Shown: positions 54,866 to 62,282 of the stretch, piece after piece | Layout of the letters: every line of letters begins with the position of its first letter | Position numbering within the stretch: the first letter of the stretch is position 1 | IMG/VR virus record: IMGVR_UViG_3300021142_002226 | Span: 1-64,000 of that record | DNA length: 64,000 nt | DNA from: a virus | Reading direction: 5' to 3' (one strand) | Translations under genes and position numbers: made by a program | Notes under the pieces: generated by a model | Databases searched by the model: none | What the model saw: only the letters and a program-made list of their open reading frames with translations | What the model was told of the DNA's origin: nothing

Positions 54866-57800
54866 TTAGAAAATTTTTATTAAAAAGTCATCATTTTCTG
54901 TGATTTCCTTAGCCTCTTTCCATGTACCATCAACCATCATAAATTTATGGTTTGGTGTACATTCAATAACAGTACCATCTTCCATAACAAATTCTATTGT
55001 TTCCTCATAACCATTTACAAACAACTTAGTTATAGTTTTTTCTTCATTTAGGTAATTATAAACTTTAATATCTTCTGTAACATCGTACCATTCACGATAT
55101 TCATTTAGTTTAGTACCCAAGTCAACACCATTTAATTTGAATATATCATCAAGTGATAACGTACCCCTATTTGTTCTAATTTCAGTAGATGGTATTTGGC
55201 AACCTGATGGTTTAACTGTTGTTGTTCTTGCGGCAGCATTTATACCTATAATTGCCGCAACACGAGCATTTTCTTCTTTTACAAGTTTAGCTGCTCCCTT
55301 AATATCGTAGTTTAATACAATACCAGAACCGATACCTGTCATTCCTACACCAATTAGAGCCTCTTTTTCAGTAGTTCTTTTCCAAATCTCACGAAGATAA
55401 TGGAAGTCTGTATAACCAGCCTGTAATGTACCTATAAATGCGGCAGCTTTAACTCTTTCGTTGTAGTCTTCCTGAGATTCAATATTTGAAACATTTACCT
55501 CACATAGATTACAGAATTGATATGGTCTTAGTGCAATTTCGCAACAGTTACCTGTAATTAATTTAGAAATTTGAAAACAATGTGTTGAATCAAATACAGA
55601 AATATCCCAAACATCCTCATATATATTTGTTAATTCAACGGATTCAACCTTTATTTGTTTATCATCATGAATATTATATCTAAATTTATAAGAATCTAAA
55701 ATATCTTGTTTATATTTATTTGTTAATTTAAACAAGGAAATAAAGTGTTTTATTGAACTTGTTTCACATATTCTTAAATCATATCTTGTAAATTCACTAT
55801 CATAACCATCTAATTTAGATTTAGATGTTTTTATTTTAGATTTTATACCGTAGAAACCTAATAATTCAGATAAATCATCCACTAATTGTTTATGTGAAGA
55901 TGTAAATGTTATTCTTTTTTGTGTTTTACTTACATTTCCATCTGAACTGAATAATGCATCAACTAAGCCCTTTCTAAAATTTTCTGAACCATCAACCCAA
56001 ACCGACTTAGGTAAACCATAGTTTTTATCCACATTACCAAACTTTTTAATATATAAATCAACCTCTTTATTATTTATAGATATCTCTTTTGTGTGTGTAT
56101 CAACAAGAACTATTTGCATCTCCTCCTCAATATTTTGGTGTTCCTTTTTGAATCTACGATTAAAATTACCATTAAATGTTATAACATTTGTTTTTAATGT
56201 ATTTAATAATTTATCGGATATATTAGATTCATCATCAGTGTCGGATACTATCATACCATATTCTGAATGTTCTTTTCTATTTGAAACCCAACCATCACCA
56301 ATAATCCAACCACATAAGAAACCATCATCATACCCACCTAAATTACCATCAAAAAGTTTATTCTCTCTAATTATTGGTAATTTATCACCGTTTGTTAAAT
56401 CTGGTGTTTTAACTTTAACATACTTTTCACCATCCCAAACGGGCCATTCATGTTCCTTAGTTGCAAAATATTCGGTACCATCTTCAAGTGTTAACTTAAC
56501 AAGTTGCTGATTTTTACCAGATAACCAACATTTTGCATCAGATATTTCACCATTTAAATTTTTAACTTTAAAACTTTTATCTTGCAACTCCTCAATAGGA
56601 AAAATCCCTTCTGTTGTTAACACTTTTGTACCTGCCCTTAACGATGGGTTGGTACCCCAATCCTTATCATTTGTGAAATAAATACCAGGTTCTCCAGAAC
56701 CAGACAACTTGATTCTCAACCAAAGATCATCAAAGAATTCTTTAGTTATTTTATGTCTTAGTAACACGGCAGAATTATTCGCTCTACCTCTTTGAGGGTT
56801 ATTTTCCCACCATGCACCAGATTTACAAGAAATCATTTCATCATCGTCAGCGGAGAATAAACAAATTAGTGCCGCTCTACGGATACCTCCTGCAAGTACT
56901 GCATCTGCAATATAACATACAATATCATGAACTTGAATTGGCGTTAATTTTTCACCATCTTCTATAGTATCTAATATTTTTTTAATATTATGAATACAAT
57001 CTTTAAGTGGTTGAGGCCCTGGAGCTTTACCACCAGATGTAATCAATCTTGCACCTTTTGGTCTAATATCTGAAAAATCGAATACTGGTGTTGAAGAAAT
57101 ATCACCTGTATATGATTTTAACAAGGTTTTGATAGCGTCAGCCCATCCTTCAATTGAATCAGATATCAAAAATCTTCTGTTTCTTGTTGGGTTTGGTTTT
57201 CTTATTTCTGGTAATTTTTCTACGTGATGTCTTTGTACTGAGTAACCAACACCAGTACCACCAAGCAATAAAAACATTACTTCACTAAAGCAATCAATGT
57301 AGTCTATTGGTAAATAACAACAGTTACCAGTCACAATACCACCAGATAAAACAAAACTTTTATCATCCTCAACTTCAAGACACCACACATCTTCTGATAC
57401 AAATGAATCATTAACTTCAGTCATAGACCAAGATGTGTTTGGTCTACTACCAATGTGATTTGTTATTGAAAAATCTTTAGTTAATGGTCGTTCACCAAAA
57501 TTTGTTATTTCACCTGTTAAATCAGAAATATTTGTAATATAATAACCACAAACCTCCAAATATTTTTTAAGAAAATCTATATGATCTTCCTGTGAAGATT
57601 GTATAGATTTATATTTAGATAATGTATTATTTTCATACCAATCTGGGTTTTTAGCACCGTCAGCGGATAAATAGCCATCCATAAAGGCTTTTATCATATT
57701 TAAACCATCTATATTTATATCTGGTGTTGTTTTTAAATATTTACCAGTATAAACCATAATATCCCCATCCAAACTATTAGAGGTAGATGTTTCAAACCCC

Positions 57801-58507
57801 ATTTCTTTGAATCTGTAAAGATATTTAGTTGCCTCATCTCCACACAATCTAACCATAGAATATTTAGCTTCACCATTCTTTTTAAGAAGTGTACCATCGC
57901 CAAATACATAACCATAACACCAATATAATCTTTCCATAGGTGTTGCACCATTATAGTCAAAATTTTCATTTTTTTGTGTTGGAAAGAGTGGTTTATTCAA
58001 TTCAAGTTCGGTTGTTTCAGAACCATCAAATAAAATCCATCTATGGTTTTTGGTAACTCTGATGGTTTTTTTACTTTTACCCCTACTAAAGGTGGCTGTT
58101 GATAGAAACTGTTTACCATAATTTTTAACAACGGCTGATTTCCAACTACCAGTATGTGTTAAAACAGTTATAATATCTCCATGTTCAAAATCCTTAAATG
58201 ATTTTGTTCCCTCCGATGTAATAAATTCAGTTTCCCTACCAAAACAGTTGTATATTCTGTTTGGTGAAATTTCAATTGGTTTACCGCCAAATTGAAGTGA
58301 TCTCATAGAAGGTAATACTTTTTTGTCATATACAAATTTGTATTTTTCTATAATTTCATCTCTTAACATAGGAAATTTCTTAATATGCATTTCCATGTTT
58401 CTTGTTACTAAATCTTCCCAGCTTTCTCTTCTTTCTTTCTCTGGTAAGTACTTGGCATACTTCATGTATACCGTAATGTCGCTTAAAATTTTTTGTGATA
58501 TATCCAT
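54866..58507 (-). CDS. nrdJ: Ribonucleotide reductase class II (adenosylcobalamin type), N-terminal part, with two inteins and N-half of a third
   Basis: A 1,213-residue polypeptide. Extein pieces are residues 1-87, 396-621 and 988-1102; with the 191-residue piece of the downstream gene they make an enzyme of about 619 residues. Reductase motifs: LLGGTGVGYSVQ, GGIRRAALICLFS, GSGEPGIYF, the finger-loop CCEIALRPYQFCNLCEV and VKPSG. These fit the monomeric adenosylcobalamin-dependent ribonucleoside-triphosphate reductase, which needs no NrdB partner. Intein 1 interrupts N-CCYLP, intein 2 sits just before the catalytic CCE loop, and the split intein follows KPSG. The enzyme supplies deoxynucleotides for phage replication. 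Class II is judged from motifs alone. Confidence 0.92.
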   Translation of the reverse strand: MDISQKILSDITVYMKYAKYLPEKERRESWEDLVTRNMEMHIKKFPMLRDEIIEKYKFVYDKKVLPSMRSLQFGGKPIEISPNRIYNCFGRETEFITSEGTKSFKDFEHGDIITVLTHTGSWKSAVVKNYGKQFLSTATFSRGKSKKTIRVTKNHRWILFDGSETTELELNKPLFPTQKNENFDYNGATPMERLYWCYGYVFGDGTLLKKNGEAKYSMVRLCGDEATKYLYRFKEMGFETSTSNSLDGDIMVYTGKYLKTTPDINIDGLNMIKAFMDGYLSADGAKNPDWYENNTLSKYKSIQSSQEDHIDFLKKYLEVCGYYITNISDLTGEITNFGERPLTKDFSITNHIGSRPNTSWSMTEVNDSFVSEDVWCLEVEDDKSFVLSGGIVTGNCCYLPIDYIDCFSEVMFLLLGGTGVGYSVQRHHVEKLPEIRKPNPTRNRRFLISDSIEGWADAIKTLLKSYTGDISSTPVFDFSDIRPKGARLITSGGKAPGPQPLKDCIHNIKKILDTIEDGEKLTPIQVHDIVCYIADAVLAGGIRRAALICLFSADDDEMISCKSGAWWENNPQRGRANNSAVLLRHKITKEFFDDLWLRIKLSGSGEPGIYFTNDKDWGTNPSLRAGTKVLTTEGIFPIEELQDKSFKVKNLNGEISDAKCWLSGKNQQLVKLTLEDGTEYFATKEHEWPVWDGEKYVKVKTPDLTNGDKLPIIRENKLFDGNLGGYDDGFLCGWIIGDGWVSNRKEHSEYGMIVSDTDDESNISDKLLNTLKTNVITFNGNFNRRFKKEHQNIEEEMQIVLVDTHTKEISINNKEVDLYIKKFGNVDKNYGLPKSVWVDGSENFRKGLVDALFSSDGNVSKTQKRITFTSSHKQLVDDLSELLGFYGIKSKIKTSKSKLDGYDSEFTRYDLRICETSSIKHFISLFKLTNKYKQDILDSYKFRYNIHDDKQIKVESVELTNIYEDVWDISVFDSTHCFQISKLITGNCCEIALRPYQFCNLCEVNVSNIESQEDYNERVKAAAFIGTLQAGYTDFHYLREIWKRTTEKEALIGVGMTGIGSGIVLNYDIKGAAKLVKEENARVAAIIGINAAARTTTVKPSGCQIPSTEIRTNRGTLSLDDIFKLNGVDLGTKLNEYREWYDVTEDIKVYNYLNEEKTITKLFVNGYEETIEFVMEDGTVIECTPNHKFMMVDGTWKEAKEITENDDFLIKIF
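54869..55201 (-). mobile_element. N-terminal half of split intein (reductase site 3)
   Basis: Residues 1103-1213 of the reductase N-part. Starts with Cys1103 (CQIPSTEIRTNRG, block A), has the block B TPNH at 1184-1187, and ends at FLIKIF with a stop codon. It has no endonuclease domain; a separate Vsr-like endonuclease gene fills the break. Confidence 0.88.
55547..56644 (-). mobile_element. Intein 2 in ribonucleotide reductase, LAGLIDADG type
   Basis: Residues 622-987 (366 aa). Begins with Ser622 (SLRAGTKVLTTEG), block B TKEH at 683-686, LAGLIDADG motifs LCGWIIGDG (731-739) and LVDALFSSDG (848-857), and ends LITGN before CCEIAL. Ser instead of Cys is the first nucleophile. The insertion lies directly before the finger-loop cysteine. 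Confidence 0.92.
57323..58246 (-). mobile_element. Intein 1 in ribonucleotide reductase, LAGLIDADG type
   Basis: Residues 88-395 (308 aa). Begins Cys88 (CFGRETEFITSEG), block B TKNH at 152-155, LAGLIDADG motifs CYGYVFGDG (197-205) and FMDGYLSADG (275-284), and ends IVTGN before CCYLPID. The extein joint regenerates RIYN-CCYLP, the first redox-cysteine region. Confidence 0.92.
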
Positions 58508-58582
58508 TTTTTTTTATCGGTTTTAAAAATAAATATAACCATTTTTGTCAAGGTTTATATATATTTTTTTATAGTTTGTTAT

Positions 58583-59977
58583 TTACTGGGTTGCGCCATT
58601 TTTTTCCCATTTAGATCTTAAATTTTCGTTCAAGCTTTTCTGACGATTTTGCTTATCTTTATCCTCGAAACCATGTATAGATATGACATCTTCGGTATCA
58701 ATAAGCATACGTTTATTGTCAAAAAGGCAGTTTTGGAAAATCATTCCATCAGAACCCATACGATTTTTCAATATGGTTATAGTCGCTCTACCATTTTCTT
58801 TCTGTTCCAAAGTTTTACCAACACTTACAATAAGGTGAGCAATTTGTGCTTTTTTCAAGTTTCCACCCATATTTTCGGTTTTTACAACCTCAACACTTGT
58901 GGATGATCTATTACCTTGTGTAGCTACCCAACTGGCAATGTTTAATTCTGCTGTCATTGATTCTACTTGGCGCATAATTTTACCTTCATTAGACCAATCT
59001 TCTGCTCCAGCAAATTCTTTTTCTGCTGATAAACAATCAAGATAATCAAGAATTAATACATCTATTTTATCGCCTTTAGAATTGATTCTTTTGATTGTAT
59101 TCTTAATTACACCAACGGTACAACCATCTGCGGACAATTTAAGTATATATAATTTACCAATACCTTCTTGATTATTGATAATCTTGATTTTCTTTTTAAC
59201 CTCATCTTTACGCAAAGATAATTCAGGTAACGGAATTTCTGTAGAACAAGAGTAATGTTTTCTCTGAACATCTTTAGGACTATCCTCAAAAAATATTTGT
59301 AATACATTCCTACCTGATCTATAGGCAGTATTAGCTATTTTGGTAAGCATTGTTGTCTTACCTACTCCAAGTGGCGCTATTATAAGTGCTAATTCACCCC
59401 TTGCTAAACCACCATTTGTAATGTTATCTATTCCAGTGATACCAGTTGGAATAGGTTCTCTATAATCATCAGATAAAACATTATCTATTTCAAATTCAAG
59501 ATCGATAGGTTCATCTACTTGTCTGAAAGTTAAAGCTTTCTTCAATGTTTCCTCGATATTATCAATATCTTGTAGAATACCTTTATCAAGTTTGCTTTTG
59601 ATACTGTTTACAGCATTTTTCAAAGATTGCATTTTACAGAATCTTTGCGCTGTATCTTGTACATTTAGATTATTGATTTTACATTTTTGTATGTTATCAA
59701 TGGTATCTAAAAGTTGTTGTTTAAATGTTTCTGCGTTCATCGGAATATTCATATTGACTTCCGTTCTCAACGCAGGGAAATTTAAAAGGCAATTATGTTC
59801 TTTGTAATATTCCTTAATAATGTGGGCTATCTTTGAAAAGGCCTCATTTTGAAAATATTGTTTATCAATAATATCAATAATTGATAAACCAAATTTGTGG
59901 TCTGTTATTATTTCATTAAATAATTGTAATTGATATTCAGGACCAAGATCACTTAAATTTGATATCTTTTCAACCAT
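58583..59977 (-). CDS. Replicative DNA helicase, DnaB/gp41-like
   Basis: A 464-residue RecA-fold hexameric helicase. An N-terminal helical domain (about 1-155) is followed by Walker A APLGVGKTT at 201-209, Walker B VLILDYLD at 307-314 and a VATQGNRSST sensor region. The family unwinds DNA 5' to 3' on the lagging strand and recruits primase. It lies in the replication cluster, followed downstream by the reductase after a 75-base gap. Confidence 0.92.
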   Translation of the reverse strand: MVEKISNLSDLGPEYQLQLFNEIITDHKFGLSIIDIIDKQYFQNEAFSKIAHIIKEYYKEHNCLLNFPALRTEVNMNIPMNAETFKQQLLDTIDNIQKCKINNLNVQDTAQRFCKMQSLKNAVNSIKSKLDKGILQDIDNIEETLKKALTFRQVDEPIDLEFEIDNVLSDDYREPIPTGITGIDNITNGGLARGELALIIAPLGVGKTTMLTKIANTAYRSGRNVLQIFFEDSPKDVQRKHYSCSTEIPLPELSLRKDEVKKKIKIINNQEGIGKLYILKLSADGCTVGVIKNTIKRINSKGDKIDVLILDYLDCLSAEKEFAGAEDWSNEGKIMRQVESMTAELNIASWVATQGNRSSTSVEVVKTENMGGNLKKAQIAHLIVSVGKTLEQKENGRATITILKNRMGSDGMIFQNCLFDNKRMLIDTEDVISIHGFEDKDKQNRQKSLNENLRSKWEKNGATQ

Positions 59978-59980
59978 AAA

Positions 59981-60427
59981 TTAACCAAGTTTATATTCTA
60001 AATAATTCAATTCAAGATTTTCTGTTTTAGAACATAACACTCGTTGTACACTTGTGATTATTTTATAGATATGCTCTCTGATGTCTACACTATATCTTAC
60101 AGTAGCTGGATATATTCGTGCATCAAATTCACGGTGAGCAATTTCTTTACCATTCATTTTTATTGTAAAAACAAACATATCACTATGTTCATTTTGTTCA
60201 AATGATGGGTTGTTAGTGTAATTGTTTCTGTTTTCATTCATAAAATCAAGAGTCTTATTTTTAAGGGATTCCTGAATTAGTCTTATGTTATCGTCAATAA
60301 CATATTTAAAATCTAAACTGTTCACAGCTTTATTATTAAAACCGAAAACATTAAACAATCTTTGAACAATAATATGTTCGTTGAGTTTCAACGTAAACTC
60401 AAAATTACGCTCTTTTCTTTCTTCCAT
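59981..60427 (-). CDS. Conserved hypothetical protein in replication cluster, 148 aa
   Basis: Small mixed alpha/beta protein (MEERKERNFEFTLKLNEHII) with a central DDNIRLIQESLKNKTLDF helix and strands near the C-terminus (DMFVFTIKMNGKEIAHREF). It is three bases upstream of the helicase gene. Its ATG lies four bases after the stop of the leftover rnh tail, so it was directly behind rnh before the endonuclease gene arrived. A helicase-loader role like gp59 would fit the position, but no motif supports it. Confidence 0.6.
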   Translation of the reverse strand: MEERKERNFEFTLKLNEHIIVQRLFNVFGFNNKAVNSLDFKYVIDDNIRLIQESLKNKTLDFMNENRNNYTNNPSFEQNEHSDMFVFTIKMNGKEIAHREFDARIYPATVRYSVDIREHIYKIITSVQRVLCSKTENLELNYLEYKLG

Positions 60428-60431
60428 AATC

Positions 60432-60503
60432 TTATATTTTTTTAGTTTTGAAGTAATTTTGTTCCTTCTTTATAATAGTAATAAAAGTTGACCAAAAAAC
60501 AAA
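60432..60503 (-). pseudogene. Leftover 3' end of rnh (23 codons plus stop)
   Basis: Read in frame on the minus strand, this segment encodes FVFWSTFITIIKK followed by EQNYFKTKKI and a stop, identical in all 23 residues to the C-terminus of the intact rnh gene (61257-61328). The DNA differs at 13 of 72 bases, in 11 codons, and every change is synonymous. No start codon or upstream coding part remains. It lies between the GIY-YIG endonuclease stop and the next gene and still has the original spacing to that gene, so it is probably the displaced original tail of rnh. Confidence 0.93.
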
Positions 60504-60504
60504 A

Positions 60505-61209
60505 TTATTTGTTTTTATTTTTTGCCCATCTTTCTTTAGCTTTCAAAGACATTTTTTTCTTAGTCTCTTCAGACATATTTTTTTTAGATTCAGACATTTT
60601 TCTTTTAGTACCTTCACTCCTTTTTTTTCCAATATTACTTTGAGAAATTTTTAATTTAACATCTTCAGTTATGATAGTACCTTTTTTAATATCTGACATC
60701 TTTTTTTTATATTCTTCACTTCTGTTCAAAGCGGAAAATCTAATTTTTTCTTTAGTTTCATCCGACATCTTTTTTTTAGATTCAGACATCTTTTTTTTCG
60801 TATCTTCAGAGTGTTTTTTACCTAACTGACCATCAGACATTCTTTTTTTAATATCGTCAGAAACAATCTTACCTTTTCTTGCCTCAGACATCTTTTTTTT
60901 TGTATCTTCATTATGCCATCCACTCCAACCACCATCACCATTTTCAATTTTTAGGTTTGCCCACTCTTCTGATTCAACAATATTATATAATTGACTGTAA
61001 TAAGTACCTTTCTCTTTTATCTCATCATTATTATAACCCACAAATAAAATTTCAGTTATAATATCTTTTGTTTTTATTTTGTGTTTTTTTATATGATTTA
61101 GCCAAACTAAACCACTACCTATATATTTGAAGGGGTCTTTTATGGTTTTTCCCAAATATTTTAAACCTTTTGGACTTGTTTTAATATAAAGATATATTTT
61201 TTGTTTCAT
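60505..61209 (-). CDS. GIY-YIG homing endonuclease with NUMOD3 repeats
   Basis: A 234-residue protein. The N-terminal domain is a GIY-YIG nuclease (IYLYIKTSPKGLKYLGKT, then FKYIGSG, with a catalytic Glu later). From about residue 105 follow at least seven NUMOD3 units (KKKMSEARKGK, KRMSDGQLGKKHSEDT and others), which are DNA-contacting helices of the T4 SegA/I-TevI group. The stop codon directly abuts the leftover rnh tail. The gene is not in an intron: rnh upstream remains complete with its own stop. It is a free-standing homing gene that has entered just at the rnh 3' end. Confidence 0.93.
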   Translation of the reverse strand: MKQKIYLYIKTSPKGLKYLGKTIKDPFKYIGSGLVWLNHIKKHKIKTKDIITEILFVGYNNDEIKEKGTYYSQLYNIVESEEWANLKIENGDGGWSGWHNEDTKKKMSEARKGKIVSDDIKKRMSDGQLGKKHSEDTKKKMSESKKKMSDETKEKIRFSALNRSEEYKKKMSDIKKGTIITEDVKLKISQSNIGKKRSEGTKRKMSESKKNMSEETKKKMSLKAKERWAKNKNK

Positions 61210-61231
61210 ATTTATAATTTATTATAAATAT
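61208..61231. promoter_or_regulatory. Perfect 10-bp inverted repeat overlapping the endonuclease start codon
   Basis: ATATTTATAA at 61208-61217 and TTATAAATAT at 61222-61231 enclose TTTA. On the minus-strand RNA the 3' arm covers the first two bases of the ATG. T4 homing endonuclease genes are known to use start-region hairpins to block early translation; the same purpose here is inference. Confidence 0.6.
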
Positions 61232-61256
61232 AAGATGACCAGTAAAAGATTAAAAG

Positions 61257-62282
61257 TTAGATTTTTTTAGTTTTAAAATAATTTTGTTCTTTTTTGATTA
61301 TAGTTATGAACGTACTCCAAAAAACAAAATATTCATCGTCATAACTTGGAATATAATTTATAATTCCATCTTCTTTTATCATTTTCATTACTGAATTAAT
61401 CCCACCTCTACCTTCTGGATCCATTGGCTCATTAACCATAACACTTATTGTTTCCATTAACTCTTCAGTTACATTCGGCGATTCAAGATTAATAATCTTG
61501 TTCATTACAGCAAAGTAATCGTTACCATATGTACCCCATTTTGTTTTACCTTCAACAATTGTTTTCAACATATTATTGTCAGGTTTTTCACTTAACAATT
61601 CATTTGTACGTTCAATTATCCAATCAGAATCTTTTTTTTCTTTTCTCAATTCTGGAAATAATTTCAACGTTTTTTCTTCACCAATGTTTTGTAAACCAGA
61701 AATATTATCACTGCTATCACCAGCAATCATTTTTATTAATCCAACATTACCTTGATGATAATCAAAATAAGTATGAAAATTTTTATCTGTTATCACAACC
61801 TTTTTATTCAAAAGATATATTTTAACATCTTCAGATATTAATTGTAATAAATCTTTATCCGAACTCAATATTAATTTGATTTCGTTTGGTGAATTTTTAC
61901 AGTAATAAGCAATACCGTCATCAGCTTCACATTCAGCAACTTCAACTTGGCGAATATATAACTCCTCAAGGTATTGTTTAATTCGAATACGTTGTCTACC
62001 AAGATCATAAATTTGTTCTTCAGTATATTGTGAGTTTCGATTTTGTTTGTAATATGGATAATATCCTTGACGATATTTTTTTGAGTTTTCACCTTCCCAA
62101 AACACCACAACCTTTGTTATCCCATATTCGGAATAAAATCTTTTTATGGTGTTTATAAAATGAAAAATGGCACCAACACTACCATTTTCTGTTTGGGTAT
62201 TTTTGGTGCCATGAAATCCAATCTTTAGCAAATTCTCACCATCAATCAACAAACTGTTAACCTTAGGTTTCTTAATCTTCAT
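61257..62282 (-). CDS. rnh: RNase H / 5'-3' flap exonuclease (T4 rnh-like), with recoded 3' end
   Basis: A 341-residue FEN-family nuclease from the ATG at 62282; the frame runs to a TTG at 62312. Motifs: LLIDGENLL with D14, VVFWEGENSKKYR and YPYYKQNR, the acidic cluster AECEADDGIAYY, LILSSDKDLLQL, and the helix-3-turn-helix MIAGDSSDNISGLQNIGEEK. T4 RNase H removes lagging-strand RNA primers. The last 23 codons plus stop (61257-61328) are duplicated, with synonymous changes, behind the GIY-YIG gene. The start overlaps the uvsX stop by 11 bases. Confidence 0.92.
   Translation of the reverse strand: MKIKKPKVNSLLIDGENLLKIGFHGTKNTQTENGSVGAIFHFINTIKRFYSEYGITKVVVFWEGENSKKYRQGYYPYYKQNRNSQYTEEQIYDLGRQRIRIKQYLEELYIRQVEVAECEADDGIAYYCKNSPNEIKLILSSDKDLLQLISEDVKIYLLNKKVVITDKNFHTYFDYHQGNVGLIKMIAGDSSDNISGLQNIGEEKTLKLFPELRKEKKDSDWIIERTNELLSEKPDNNMLKTIVEGKTKWGTYGNDYFAVMNKIINLESPNVTEELMETISVMVNEPMDPEGRGGINSVMKMIKEDGIINYIPSYDDEYFVFWSTFITIIKKEQNYFKTKKI

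Noticed and set aside
56091-56510. Plus-strand frame of 139 codons inside intein 2 and many similar frames opposite large genes.
   Set aside because: They lie opposite well-supported coding regions and have no recognisable features.
58508-58582. Cobalamin riboswitch ahead of the class II reductase.
   Set aside because: The gap is only 75 bases and A/T-rich; it has no room for, or sign of, a B12-box fold.
60428-60504. Self-splicing intron around the GIY-YIG gene.
   Set aside because: rnh upstream is complete with its own stop codon, and the downstream piece repeats the rnh end instead of continuing it. That fits a free-standing homing gene with a replaced 3' end, not an intron.
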